The notes: generated by a model from the letters alone, not told the origin. A DNA stretch of 64,000 nucleotides from Bacteroidota bacterium (GCA_030706455.1 JAUZOL010000002.1:31328-95327), one strand, 5' to 3'. Counted from the stretch's first letter, positions 19,215 to 28,890 are shown. Numbers and translations: made by a program.

Positions 19215-21095
19215 TTAGTGGTTAATGAAATTTCCTTTGAAGTCGACCTGTTTCCGGGCAAAAGGATTGACTGATTTATCGAGTAGTACGGCCAGTTGTA
19301 AACGGGTGATCGGTTTATCGGCTTCATAAGGCCCGAACAGCTTTTGCCATTCACGGCTTACTTCGCCGGTGAACACGGACTCGTCCACCGGCTGAATCAT
19401 CTTTGAATAGAGCAACCAGGCATCTTTCACCGCATCGCCCACAGTCAGCAATGTCTGTTCTTTACACGGAGGCACAATGCCCGGAGCATAATCGTCGATT
19501 CCGGCACTAAATTCAGCCTTTGTCACGGTCGTGTCGGGTTTGAACCACATACGATTTTCCCACTGGTACGCTTCGGGAATTCCTTTGATAATGCCCGTGG
19601 CTCCAATTCGTTGTACGCTCTCCCAGAAAGGACTTTCACGTTTCACATCGAGATAAGGCATAATAAAGGCTTTACTCTGCAAAAGAGCCGATTGCCATGC
19701 TCGGATATCGATATCTTTGGGACTTTTCGCCTCTTTAACCGCCAGTGCAGCCAAGGCTCCGGCTGCTTGTCCGAGCTCAATTACCACCGGTTGCAAACGG
19801 GTACTTCCGTTCACGATATTGGTGACCGAAATCGATTTTTCGGCAACCAGCAAGCCATCTACATCTTTCGGAATCATAACTCCTGCCGGAATGCTGAAAG
19901 CCGGAATAGAACCCGTCCCCTCGAGTTTCGGAGGATTGGGACAACACTTGATACGGTGATGATCGCAGGGATAGTTGCCCACGGCGATGCCGGTACGGTA
20001 ATATTTTTCGGGCAAATCGTAAGGTGTTTTGATATCCTGAAAGCGGAACTGTACCAATCCGTGAATGCGTCGCGACTCGCGGTGATAAGGAATAAATGCC
20101 AGCTTATCCGTCGTAGGAAATTCATCATCAGCCAACCCCAGATTTTTCAGCCCGAGCTTCGTTTGCAAAAAATAGACGTAACCCAGCGTAAAGAGACGGG
20201 CTTTATCATAAGCCGCTTTTCTCTCTTTCTCGTTCATCTCAATGGCATTGACATAATAGTCATTGCCCTGATTGGGCCAATTGATCATATATTTACCATT
20301 GGGTAATTTTCCATAAGTCATCATCATTTCACAAGAATTCATTTCCGTAATTCGAGGATTCGAATAGTCATCACAAACCTCTTTGCAGGTACAGGCATAT
20401 TCTTTTTCATTGTACCCCTTTGGCATGGGGATGGTTTTGTCGGCTTCTTTGCCATAATCTTTCAGAATCGCCACCACCGTCATATCCTGAATGTAGTTAT
20501 TGCCTTTTTCGAGTGCCTGCGGCTCCCCGGTCAGGCTGCGGGCATCCATTCCGATGTCGTACTTCACACCGCATAGTTTGGCCACATCGCCCAGTTCGGT
20601 GCCGTCGATCACAATTTTGGCCGTAATGTTTGTCTGTGATTTTCCCTTCACGATAGCTTGCCAGGTCTTTCCGTTTTTGTGCAGGCTCAATAATTTTGTA
20701 TTGTAAAGTACCTGAATAGAAGAATATTCGGCCACCATCTGTTTCCAGATACGGTTTCCGACCGACGGTTCGAAGAGCGTATAACTCACCCAACCGGTAT
20801 GTACAGCTTCGGGACTACCGTAATGAGCATACAACCGTTCACGGAAATCGCCCCAGAGACCCGATGGCAACTGATGATTGCCGTCGGTACACGAGACACC
20901 GGCTGCCGTCAGCATACCTCCCAGCCAGGTTGTCTCTTCGGTCACCACCACCTTCACTCCGGCACGTGCTGCCTGAATAGCAGCCGCAGTACCGCTTGCG
21001 CCTCCTCCAACGATCAGCACATCGGTATCGATCGTCTTCTGTCCGTAAGCGAAAAAGCTGCTTACAAGACTCATCATCACTAAAAAACGCTTCAT
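19215..21095 (-). CDS. secreted FAD-dependent oxidoreductase with SLH-like C-terminus
   Basis: 626-residue protein of the FAD_oxidored family, often annotated as xanthan-lyase-like. A Sec signal peptide (about 1-18) precedes the dinucleotide-binding motif DVLIVGGGASGTAAAIQAAR near residue 25, then GGMLTAAGVSCTDG and the distal ATG-type FAD contact KIVIDGTELGDVA. The C-terminal part (about 490-615) has ATGIIKGIPEAY ... FKPDTTVTKAEFSAGI and PITRLQLAVLLDK, which resembles S-layer-homology repeats. A flavoprotein outside the cytoplasm in a glycan locus suggests oxidation of a sugar or lignin-like side group. The substrate is unknown. Confidence 0.84.
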   Translation of the reverse strand: MKRFLVMMSLVSSFFAYGQKTIDTDVLIVGGGASGTAAAIQAARAGVKVVVTEETTWLGGMLTAAGVSCTDGNHQLPSGLWGDFRERLYAHYGSPEAVHTGWVSYTLFEPSVGNRIWKQMVAEYSSIQVLYNTKLLSLHKNGKTWQAIVKGKSQTNITAKIVIDGTELGDVAKLCGVKYDIGMDARSLTGEPQALEKGNNYIQDMTVVAILKDYGKEADKTIPMPKGYNEKEYACTCKEVCDDYSNPRITEMNSCEMMMTYGKLPNGKYMINWPNQGNDYYVNAIEMNEKERKAAYDKARLFTLGYVYFLQTKLGLKNLGLADDEFPTTDKLAFIPYHRESRRIHGLVQFRFQDIKTPYDLPEKYYRTGIAVGNYPCDHHRIKCCPNPPKLEGTGSIPAFSIPAGVMIPKDVDGLLVAEKSISVTNIVNGSTRLQPVVIELGQAAGALAALAVKEAKSPKDIDIRAWQSALLQSKAFIMPYLDVKRESPFWESVQRIGATGIIKGIPEAYQWENRMWFKPDTTVTKAEFSAGIDDYAPGIVPPCKEQTLLTVGDAVKDAWLLYSKMIQPVDESVFTGEVSREWQKLFGPYEADKPITRLQLAVLLDKSVNPFARKQVDFKGNFINH

Positions 21096-21108
21096 CTATT
21101 TGTAGTGT

Positions 21109-22041
21109 TTATTGTTCTGTAAATACTGCAATTCCTTTACTTGTTCCGAGGTAAACGGCGCTGCCTTTTATCGTGATACATTGTATCCGATCATTTGGTA
21201 ACGGTGAATTTTGCTGGTTGTAAACAGTCCATTTTTTGCCATCAAAACGAGCAACTCCGTTGGGAGTCCCAACCCAGAGACACCCTTGCTTATCTACCGC
21301 CAACGACAAAATCAGATTACAGGGCAATGCGCTGTTTGCCGTTGTAAATACGCTCCACTTCCCCTCTTTCAAACAGGCTAAACCGTTGCAGGTTCCAATC
21401 CAAAGACCACCGTCAGGAGCAGCCGTAAGCGCATATACATCCTCATTGGGCAAGCGGCTGTTCGATTTGTTGTACAGCGTCCATTTACCCTGATCCAAAG
21501 AAGAAACGCCATGATAGGTTCCGAACCACATTTTCCCTTTTGTATCCTGAGCAACAGCATTCACCGAATTATCGCCAAGCGCCACCTTATCCGCTTTATA
21601 CGTTGTAAGATTTTCGCTCTCCGAAGCAATTTGTGTAAGACCACCACCCCAGTCGCCAATCCAGATATTACCCTGTTGATCGCCATTGATGGTATTAATA
21701 CAACCGGTTGAAGTTGCCTTTTCGAGCTTTTCCCAGCTTCCGCCAGTACAACACCGCCAGAGTCCGCCAGCCCACAGCCCGACCCATTTCGTATCATTCC
21801 GGTCGATATACAGGCTCTGCACATAAATATTTTCCGTACCCTGCAACTGCCAGTCTGTAGCCACTTGCCGGTATACTCCAAAAGAAGTTCCGGCCCACAA
21901 TGCGCCGGATTTATCGAAAGACAGGGCAACCACATCATTTTTAGGAGAACTTTCTTCGTCCAGTCGCAACGTTTTCCATTTGCCGGTAGCCGAAACTGTC
22001 AGGGAAACACAAACCAAAATCATTAATAATATGTTCTTCAT
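21109..22041 (-). CDS. exported Reg_prop beta-propeller protein
   Basis: 310-residue protein with a signal peptide (about 1-18) followed only by repeated two-component-regulator-propeller units about 45 residues long. Repeats are visible as GVSSLDQGKWTLYN, GLACLKEGKWSVFT and GVARFDGKKWTVYN, each preceded by a LWIGT or LWVGT strand. Such repeats form the periplasmic sensor of hybrid two-component systems in Bacteroidota, but here there is no membrane helix, kinase, receiver or HTH part. It may be a stand-alone glycan-binding propeller. It is placed tightly between the FAD oxidoreductase (13 bases) and DUF4434 genes (19 bases). Confidence 0.83.
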   Translation of the reverse strand: MKNILLMILVCVSLTVSATGKWKTLRLDEESSPKNDVVALSFDKSGALWAGTSFGVYRQVATDWQLQGTENIYVQSLYIDRNDTKWVGLWAGGLWRCCTGGSWEKLEKATSTGCINTINGDQQGNIWIGDWGGGLTQIASESENLTTYKADKVALGDNSVNAVAQDTKGKMWFGTYHGVSSLDQGKWTLYNKSNSRLPNEDVYALTAAPDGGLWIGTCNGLACLKEGKWSVFTTANSALPCNLILSLAVDKQGCLWVGTPNGVARFDGKKWTVYNQQNSPLPNDRIQCITIKGSAVYLGTSKGIAVFTEQ

Positions 22042-22060
22042 ATCCAGTTTTGTTTTCGGT

Positions 22061-23122
22061 TTACAATTGAGATTTTCTCCATTTCATGTAGTCGGTATAG
22101 AGCAAGGAAGAATCCTGTCGTCCGGTCGGAGCCACCGAACCGGGTTTGCTCATCATCCCCTGATATTGGTAAATCAGGATGTTATCCACAAAGGGCGAAA
22201 TATCTTCCATCTGCTGCAATATCCGTTCGAAACTTGCCGGAACCAATGCACTTTCATACACCTCCTGTTCAAATTCGAACACCTCCATATCGGCCCAAAT
22301 GTGGGCACGACCGGCTTTAGCGTGGGCTTTGGCCAACGCTTCGTAGTATTTACCGGCAGTTCCGGCTTTTGTTTTCTTCACTCCAATTTCATCCTGATAG
22401 GCAATGATATCGATATCCAGTTTTTCCAGCTGACGCACGTAGTTATCGTCGGCACGAACCGATTTGGTGCCGTAAGGAGCAATCAGATTGACTGCACGGG
22501 GTGTCAGTTCCCGGGCTTTCTTGGAGCAACGGTTGACATAACTGATGGTTGTTTCGTCGATGGTGTTCCAAAGTCCCGATTCATTGGGATAGTACCAACC
22601 GTAAAAACTCCGGTGATGCGCATATCGTTCGGCCACCTCTTCCATCCCTTTTTCCCTCAACACAGCAATGTCGGCACTGGTCATCATCTTATTGGTATCC
22701 TGCCAGCCTGCCCAAAAGTCGTTGCTGACAAAGAATTTCATGCCGCACTCGTCGGCGGCCGAAAGCACCGCCTCCAGCGGATCAGGAGATGCATAGTCGT
22801 AACGGGGCTGCAAACGCGATGGATAGTAAGTTTTACCTTCGTTGGCCACAGCCATCAGTACCAGATATTCCATACCGGTCTCACGAATCTCTTTCACCAG
22901 CGCTTTCCATTGTGCATCGGTAAAATTTGGCACCACGTTGTTCCAGTACTTGCCTTCGGCAGCCGATCCGTGGGCAAACTCGAACCACGACCCGCTGATC
23001 GGTTTGATGCGGGGATTGCGCTTTGCCTCTACCGTGATTGCGCCAAACAAGCTGTTGGCCATCAACAACGAAGCCGAAGTTACGCCACATGCTTGCAGAA
23101 AATTTCTTCTGTCCATATCCAA
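22061..23122 (-). CDS. Tat-exported DUF4434-like protein (copy B, divergent)
   Basis: 353 residues with a twin-arginine signal (MDRRNFLQACG). The mature protein follows the DUF4434 plan (KPISGSWFEFAHG, then MEYLVLMAVANEGKTYYPS, MKFFVSNDFWAGW, SFYGWYYPNESG and IIAYQDEIG) but is clearly more distant from the other two copies than they are from each other. The Glu in WYYPNESG aligns with the Glu in the WYLSQEVSR motif of copy A. It lies ten bases after the GH2 gene stop. Its function is probably glycan-related; no reaction can be assigned. Confidence 0.78.
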   Translation of the reverse strand: MDMDRRNFLQACGVTSASLLMANSLFGAITVEAKRNPRIKPISGSWFEFAHGSAAEGKYWNNVVPNFTDAQWKALVKEIRETGMEYLVLMAVANEGKTYYPSRLQPRYDYASPDPLEAVLSAADECGMKFFVSNDFWAGWQDTNKMMTSADIAVLREKGMEEVAERYAHHRSFYGWYYPNESGLWNTIDETTISYVNRCSKKARELTPRAVNLIAPYGTKSVRADDNYVRQLEKLDIDIIAYQDEIGVKKTKAGTAGKYYEALAKAHAKAGRAHIWADMEVFEFEQEVYESALVPASFERILQQMEDISPFVDNILIYQYQGMMSKPGSVAPTGRQDSSLLYTDYMKWRKSQL

Positions 23123-23132
23123 CTATATTCTA

Positions 23133-25895
23133 TTATTTAATCTCTACCCGAGGCTGTTTCCCCACCAAGTCTTCATTGGCAACCACTACGATAATAGTCT
23201 TCTCTTCGCCCGGGAAAAGGGTTACGTAATTGTCGCTCCAGAACGACGGGAGTATCTCCTCCCTGCTTTTTTCATCTGTCAACGACAGACGATTGAAAAA
23301 GGAGAGCTGACTCGTTTCATTTTTCAACTTGATGATCCATTGCGTCTCCCTGCCTTGTTCCGACATCGTGATTTGCTTTGTCAATGGCGGTTTGGACAGC
23401 GAAGCCAGCGCCGAAAAATCCTCGTGCTGCGAACATTGCCAATAAAGATTATCCGACAGTACATTGCCATTCATATCTTTCAACGCCAGTTTCACAAAAT
23501 AGATTGACGTTCCGCTCGGCTGTTTCGGAACGGAGGTCATTTCGCGGTAACTGTCGGCTGCGATCGACACGGTATCGGTTCGTCTCCATACCGTTTTCAT
23601 ATTGAAATCGATTACGGAAGCTTCCACCGTCAACCGGTTCCGATCGCTATGCGTGGCATTGACTACCGACACCATCCGGCTATCGGCATTCATCTGAATA
23701 TGCAATGGCTCCGTAGCTTTTTTTGAAAAATAGTAGGCTGCATTGGGTTGCAGAAACCAGTCGTAGATTTGCCACCCCACATCCGGCCAGCAGGAGTTGA
23801 GTTTCCAGAGCATCACACCGCTGGTAATGTTCCACATCCGGTGATTGGCCGCCTCAAACATCGCCCGGTAACTATCAGCATTGACCAGCTGTGCCCGGTC
23901 CGCATACGCTTCGGCTGTCGCCGGGTTACCATACAAGGCTCGTATCGCATTGTCGTATGTTCGAAAGCTGTAGTTATTTCCATCCCAAGCGCCATGTTCG
24001 GCCCACAAACTATCGAGCGGATAGATCGGATTGCGGGTCTGACTCCGGGCGATAGTGACCGTTGGAATAAACTTTTTCAGGCTACTGTAAACGGGAATGG
24101 AAGGCACACCCAGTTCGTTGCGGAATAGCTGTAGATGCACCTCGTTCACCTTGTCGAAATAATATGCAGCCGGATTCCAGTTGTAGTCGGGAGCGCCGTC
24201 GTCGGTCATTCCCGTAGGCAAATCCTCCTGCATATAGGGCGTTAACTTCTCCACATTCCAGTCGATACTGGTGGTCGGGATAAAGGGACGTGTCGGATCG
24301 AGCTGCTTCACCGTTGCTTTCGCAGCGCGGTAGAGATCCTCATCCACAATCACCTCGTTGGCCAGAAACCAGGCCGTCACCGACGGATGATTGCGGTAAC
24401 GCAGCACCATGTCTTTGGCTTCGGCTTTGGCCAGCGCGTGATCGAGCGGATAGTGCGCCCAATCGCTTCCGGGGTACATACGCCAGCACTGAAAGAAAAT
24501 CTCCCAATACATCAGTCCGTACTTGTCGCATGCTTCCATCATATCGTCGGTAGGCGCCGGCATATCTTCGCTGCCCACCACATTCATTCCGGCTTCTGCC
24601 AACAGGCGCGCTTCATCAAAAATACGTTTCCGGCTCATATCGAGCAACATGTCGGGCTGCAACCAGCCGCCTTTACAAAAAACACGTTTCCCATTGATAC
24701 GAAAAACCCGTCCGGCCTCATCGCCGATCCGTTTCAGTTCGGTGGTCACCTGCCGGATACCGAAGGTCAGTTCCTTCACATCCGACTCACCGCCGACGGT
24801 ACGGAACGAAAGCCGCAACCGGTGCAAATACTGTTTGCCGTAACCGTTTGGATACCAGAGATAGGGATTGTGAATCGTCAGTTTCGCAAACTCGTCAGGC
24901 GACAGTTCCACCTCCCGCTTTTCGCCCGGTTGCAAGACGATCTCTTTGCCTACCTCCACCGGACGCATCGATCCGCCCAGGTGCTTGGTATACGAGGGAA
25001 ATTCAAGTTCGTTCAGCAATTGAATGTTGGCCATCAGTTGTCCTTTCACCGCGTGACCGGACAGATTGCTCAGTTCCGCCGTGATACGGATATCGGCCCG
25101 CGATGTATCGGGCAATGGCAACATGGTGGTTACATACGGATGCTCCACGGCGACATCGCCCGTAGCCTCCACAAACACATCCTGATAGATGCCCATGTTG
25201 CGGTCGCGCACCACCGGAGCACAATCCCAGCCGCCTGACATTTTAAGTGTCTCGTCCTTGAAAATATCGGTAGCATGGCCACGTGTGGTCCCGAAAACTT
25301 CGAACTGTGTTCCCGGTTCGGGATCGCCCGGATGGTCTACCTGATAAATCTTCACGGCAATGCAATTCGTCTCTCCGGGCAATGCATACGGTGTAATGTC
25401 GAACCGAAAACGGCGAAACATACCCGACATCCGACTGCTGTCGGCCACCAAATGTCCGTTGACCCAAACATCGGCCCGGTAATTGATGCCGTTGAATGTC
25501 AGCCAAACATGCTTTCCTTTATACTGCTTTGGGAAAACCGTCTCGGTGCGAAACCAGTAAGGATCTTTCCACGGGTTTTGTCGATTTTTGAGGTAGCTGT
25601 ATTTCGACAAGCCCAAACGGGCATTGAAGTTGTCCGACACATCGGGAATCAGGAAATTATTCATTGCCAGACGCGGATCTGGATAAGTTCCGTTTTTCAC
25701 AAAGACATTGAGAACCGTGGTAGGCAGTGAGGTTGAATACCAGTCAGCGACTCCATACCCCATCGATGCAACTTTCTTATCCGACTCTTTTACTTCGAGC
25801 GTGCTTTTTATTGCCCAATGATCCGACAACTTCAATTTTTGTGCTGAAGCAGGGAACAATAGTGCTAAGAAGTATAGAAAAAGAAAGTGTCTCAT
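23133..25895 (-). CDS. secreted glycoside hydrolase family 2 enzyme (exo-beta-glucosaminidase / beta-mannosidase-like)
   Basis: 920 residues from the ATG at 25893-25895, which starts the signal peptide MRHFLFLYFLALLFPASAQ; an in-frame ATG ten codons earlier is less likely. Domains: jelly-roll sugar-binding (about 60-220, VWLTFNGINYRADVWVNG), Ig-like (about 250-370), TIM barrel (about 375-640) and C-terminal Ig-like modules. The acid/base Glu is probably residue 514 in LANEVIVDED, and the nucleophile Glu 594 in FRNELGVPS. The layout with trailing Ig domains resembles exo-beta-D-glucosaminidases and endo-beta-mannosidases. Exact specificity cannot be set. It fits an amino-sugar theme shared with GH89 and the HGSNAT-like genes. 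Confidence 0.85.
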   Translation of the reverse strand: MRHFLFLYFLALLFPASAQKLKLSDHWAIKSTLEVKESDKKVASMGYGVADWYSTSLPTTVLNVFVKNGTYPDPRLAMNNFLIPDVSDNFNARLGLSKYSYLKNRQNPWKDPYWFRTETVFPKQYKGKHVWLTFNGINYRADVWVNGHLVADSSRMSGMFRRFRFDITPYALPGETNCIAVKIYQVDHPGDPEPGTQFEVFGTTRGHATDIFKDETLKMSGGWDCAPVVRDRNMGIYQDVFVEATGDVAVEHPYVTTMLPLPDTSRADIRITAELSNLSGHAVKGQLMANIQLLNELEFPSYTKHLGGSMRPVEVGKEIVLQPGEKREVELSPDEFAKLTIHNPYLWYPNGYGKQYLHRLRLSFRTVGGESDVKELTFGIRQVTTELKRIGDEAGRVFRINGKRVFCKGGWLQPDMLLDMSRKRIFDEARLLAEAGMNVVGSEDMPAPTDDMMEACDKYGLMYWEIFFQCWRMYPGSDWAHYPLDHALAKAEAKDMVLRYRNHPSVTAWFLANEVIVDEDLYRAAKATVKQLDPTRPFIPTTSIDWNVEKLTPYMQEDLPTGMTDDGAPDYNWNPAAYYFDKVNEVHLQLFRNELGVPSIPVYSSLKKFIPTVTIARSQTRNPIYPLDSLWAEHGAWDGNNYSFRTYDNAIRALYGNPATAEAYADRAQLVNADSYRAMFEAANHRMWNITSGVMLWKLNSCWPDVGWQIYDWFLQPNAAYYFSKKATEPLHIQMNADSRMVSVVNATHSDRNRLTVEASVIDFNMKTVWRRTDTVSIAADSYREMTSVPKQPSGTSIYFVKLALKDMNGNVLSDNLYWQCSQHEDFSALASLSKPPLTKQITMSEQGRETQWIIKLKNETSQLSFFNRLSLTDEKSREEILPSFWSDNYVTLFPGEEKTIIVVVANEDLVGKQPRVEIK

Positions 25896-26224
25896 GGCTA
25901 TCTTGTCTTGTATTAATACATACATTCACCTATCAAAAGGGATTTCGGTCATTTTTTGATGTACAGGAATTAATTTATTCTTTGCCTGCGGCAGGCCTTA
26001 CTTTTTGGCGCAAAAAGTAAGCAAAAACAGTGACGAAAAGAACTCGTTCGCTCGGCCATAAAACATTGCCTCAATGATAAACTTCAGTAGATGGCCTACT
26101 CACTCAAACAGCTTTTCGTCAGTTTGGTATTTTATGTTTGTCCCTTCGGGTCTGGTTTTGCCAACGACTTAAGAAACAAACCTGTTCCATTTTATTTTCA
26201 CTTACTCATGCAGAATTGAGTAAA
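25896..26224. other. intergenic region carrying a palindromic element
   Basis: 329-base gap between the phosphoesterase and GH2 genes, largely filled by the palindromic element described separately. No gene and no clear promoter could be seen. Confidence 0.55.
25984..26175. repeat. REP-like palindromic intergenic element
   Basis: Two adjacent perfect hairpins stand at the start: GCCTGC-G-GCAGGC (25984-25996) and TTACTTTTTG-GCG-CAAAAAGTAA (25998-26020). About 70 bases apart, TGACGAAAAG (26031-26040) and its complement CTTTTCGTCA (26112-26121) form a longer inverted repeat, with ATAAAAC/TTTTAT-type complementarity inside it, and CCCTTCGGG follows at 26151-26159. From memory, the TTACTTTTTGGCGC... 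hairpin recurs in intergenic regions of many Bacteroidota. I see only one copy in this window. Confidence 0.55.
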
Positions 26225-27679
26225 TCAATGATTCAATTTCTGCAGATAAACATTGCCGAAACGATCGGTCACTTTCACCTCAATCCGGGTATTTTTATCA
26301 TGCGGCGTTGCCCTGAACAGATGATCGGTAGAAAAGACAGATATCCAGTCGTATTTCACCCGTTTTTTATCGGAGCAAAAAGCTGCCGCATCGGGATCAC
26401 TGCCGGTGAAACGAGTCATTTCTCCCTGCCTCACCCCATTCTCGCTCCACTCCACCTTCCATGCCGAATCCCAGTTCCACACATTGGCAATAATATCGTT
26501 GGGATAAGCCGCCACCGATCCGGCAGGATAAACCCGCATCTGATAATTGCGGGGATAACCAGCACTTTTATAATACCACGAAACGCTATCGCCGTTCACC
26601 TCGTAAACGCCATATCCGCGGGGCGTGCCGTCAAGGCAGATATCGGTCAGCCACCAGGTTCCACACACTGCACCGGTATTGTGTTCGATCATCGTGGGCG
26701 ACTGCACCATTGTAAGGTTGTAGTGCATGTGACCATCGACAATATGCGTTTTGAAAGGCTTCAACATGTCATACAGCGCCGGGTAATTGACCGTTTGATC
26801 GGCCACATTCGAGTAGGTATAAGCAAATTGCTGTTTCTGCTCGTTCAAACGCGTGGGAATATGCATAATCAGGAAAACCGTGGAGCCCTTCGGCACATAC
26901 GACAGATCCTGTTCCAGCCAGTGAAACGTTTTTTCATCCACATAGCCCATGTAAAAATAGTCGCGACCGATAAAAAAATTATTGTCGATAACGATATAGT
27001 GCGCTTTCCCCTTGTTGAAAGAGAAACGCGTTGGGCCGAACCAATCTTCGAACGTGTGGGTCGAGGTCTCGTGCGAGCGACCGAAATAGTCCATATCGTG
27101 ATTGCCAATAGCCCGGAATACGGGAACATCCATACGGTCGGCAGCCTTCAGATAGCCGGGATACAAGCCGTGCGTATCGCCCACAATGTCGCCGCAATCG
27201 ACGCCAAAAACATCCAGATCACGGTTCTGACTAATCAAATCAACACAGTCGGGAATCATCGCGTTGTACTGCCGCAAACAAGCGGTGTCTATCAGTTGTA
27301 CATCGGCCTGTGCCAGAAAAACATGATGCGTATCGTCCTTCGGATTTTTTTCCAGCGCAAAATCATACTTCTCAATACCGTTTTCTATCTGCTTGTAAAA
27401 TAGCGGAAGCGATTTGATCCGGGGAACGAGATAACCGGCCGGAGTAGAGATATAAACAAAGCGCGCATGTTCAGAGATTAGCCGATAGCGACCTTTGTTA
27501 TCGGTCAGCGTACAGGCATTACCATCCGTAACTTCTACATTGGCAATCCCTTTACCTTTACACGAAACCGTTCCTTTCAGTTCCACTGCCCGGACATTCA
27601 TTCCGCACAGCAGCAAAACCATTACAACGAACACCCATTTCGATGCAATACTGTTTTTTATAGCTTTAGCTAATTGCAT
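26225..27679 (-). CDS. exported calcineurin-like metallophosphoesterase with N- and C-terminal beta domains
   Basis: 484-residue protein, signal-anchored at about 1-30. An N-terminal transthyretin-like domain (about 32-95, GTVSCKGKGIANVEVTDG) precedes the metallophosphatase core (about 110-330). Core motifs are AQADVQ in place of the usual DxH, VDCGDIVGD, AIGNHDMD, IMHIPTR and VDGHMHYN (GHxH-type metal ligands). The C-terminal domain (about 345-484) is beta-rich. Related secreted phosphoesterases are common in Bacteroidota glycan loci and could remove phosphate or split phosphodiesters. The substrate is unknown. It begins 38 bases after the stop of HGSNAT-like copy B. Confidence 0.86.
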   Translation of the reverse strand: MQLAKAIKNSIASKWVFVVMVLLLCGMNVRAVELKGTVSCKGKGIANVEVTDGNACTLTDNKGRYRLISEHARFVYISTPAGYLVPRIKSLPLFYKQIENGIEKYDFALEKNPKDDTHHVFLAQADVQLIDTACLRQYNAMIPDCVDLISQNRDLDVFGVDCGDIVGDTHGLYPGYLKAADRMDVPVFRAIGNHDMDYFGRSHETSTHTFEDWFGPTRFSFNKGKAHYIVIDNNFFIGRDYFYMGYVDEKTFHWLEQDLSYVPKGSTVFLIMHIPTRLNEQKQQFAYTYSNVADQTVNYPALYDMLKPFKTHIVDGHMHYNLTMVQSPTMIEHNTGAVCGTWWLTDICLDGTPRGYGVYEVNGDSVSWYYKSAGYPRNYQMRVYPAGSVAAYPNDIIANVWNWDSAWKVEWSENGVRQGEMTRFTGSDPDAAAFCSDKKRVKYDWISVFSTDHLFRATPHDKNTRIEVKVTDRFGNVYLQKLNH

Positions 27680-27717
27680 TACAAAGATTTAATCGAGAAA
27701 TCAACAGAGATTCGCTT

Positions 27718-28857
27718 CTACAATTTGATGTAGATTTTTTTCTTGTCGAGCAACAGACCCACTAACCAGCAGGTGAGCATCCACCAAATGGCAAACAGGA
27801 ATGAACCAAAATAGGCTCCGGCATGGATAAAAATATGATTGTAAAGCCAGCCGTAAAATGGTTCACTTCCAACCGGAATGAGGAACATTACCGTTACTCC
27901 CAGTTCCGCAAGCAGGTAAATAAACAGCGGATTTCGCCCAAATACCTGAAAGAAATACGATCCCCGGGTAAACTTCACAAAATCGACAATAAAGATGACA
28001 AACGATAACAGAACGCAGTCCAGACCGACGGTCAACAAAGCATAAGAGCTGGTCCAGAGCTTTTTATTGACCGGAAGAATATCGTTCCAGCAATAGGCCA
28101 GAAACAACAGTCCGCATGCCGCAAGTAATATCTTGGCAATAGCCTCAAAGGAGATACCCTTCTTCTGCAAGAAACTTCCAACTACAAAGCCTGCCACCAC
28201 ATTAAAAATAGAGGACAATGTACTCAACAACCCTTCCGGATCGAACGGAAAACCTTCGCCTGTGTACAAATGGCTGGTTCCTAATAAAACCGAATCAAGA
28301 CGAAGTACGGCATTGCCCGTTTTGGTGTATTCTGCGCCCTGTACTCCAAAGAAATAGAGCAGCGCCCAATAGACGAACAACAAGGCGACACCTATACGGA
28401 TCGTTATTTTTTTATCGAAGAAATAGACCAGCAGCGCCACTATGCCATAACACAGCGCAATACGTTGTAAAACACCCATAATTCGGGTATGCGAGATAGG
28501 AGAAAGAGCTAAGTGTGATTGAGCATCAAACGTAAAAAACGGGAACCAATACATCAGGTAACCTGCCAGAAAGATGAGAAACGTCCGTTTCAGAATGGAA
28601 TACACCACCTGTCCCTGTGACATTTTATCCCATTTTTTCATGGCAAAACTCAACGCATTGCCCACTGCAAAAAGGAAAGAAGGAAACACCAGATCGGTAG
28701 GAGTAAAACCGTGCCAATTGGCATGAAGCAAAGGCCAATAAGTCGTTGCGCCATTACCCGGAGTATTAACAATAATCATAAAACACACCGTCATTCCCCG
28801 AAAAATATCGAGAGCGGTAAAACGTTGTGAAACTGATGCTGATAAATTTTGACTCAT
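27718..28857 (-). CDS. HGSNAT-like transmembrane acetyltransferase (copy B)
   Basis: 379-residue polytopic inner-membrane protein, about ten helices. The family signature is especially clear here: RFTALDIFRGMTVCFMIIVN, then LLHANWHGFTPTDLVFPSFL. His45 in LLHANWHG matches the catalytic His context of human HGSNAT (QHAPWNGLT before DLVFP). That enzyme transfers acetyl from acetyl-CoA across the membrane to terminal alpha-glucosamine. The reaction here is inferred. It lies 33 bases after the stop of a GH16 gene, two genes from GH89 alpha-N-acetylglucosaminidase. Copy A at 13635-15047 is longer and more divergent. Confidence 0.88.
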   Translation of the reverse strand: MSQNLSASVSQRFTALDIFRGMTVCFMIIVNTPGNGATTYWPLLHANWHGFTPTDLVFPSFLFAVGNALSFAMKKWDKMSQGQVVYSILKRTFLIFLAGYLMYWFPFFTFDAQSHLALSPISHTRIMGVLQRIALCYGIVALLVYFFDKKITIRIGVALLFVYWALLYFFGVQGAEYTKTGNAVLRLDSVLLGTSHLYTGEGFPFDPEGLLSTLSSIFNVVAGFVVGSFLQKKGISFEAIAKILLAACGLLFLAYCWNDILPVNKKLWTSSYALLTVGLDCVLLSFVIFIVDFVKFTRGSYFFQVFGRNPLFIYLLAELGVTVMFLIPVGSEPFYGWLYNHIFIHAGAYFGSFLFAIWWMLTCWLVGLLLDKKKIYIKL

Positions 28858-28890
28858 TGTATTTAGGCTAACTATTAATCAAATCCTTTC

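Noticed and set aside
26138..27403. Long plus-strand open frame opposite the phosphoesterase gene
   Set aside because: Antisense to a gene with clear catalytic motifs; its translation has no domain pattern and arises from codon bias of the real gene. The same applies to long antisense frames at 16532-17611 and 21980-23140.
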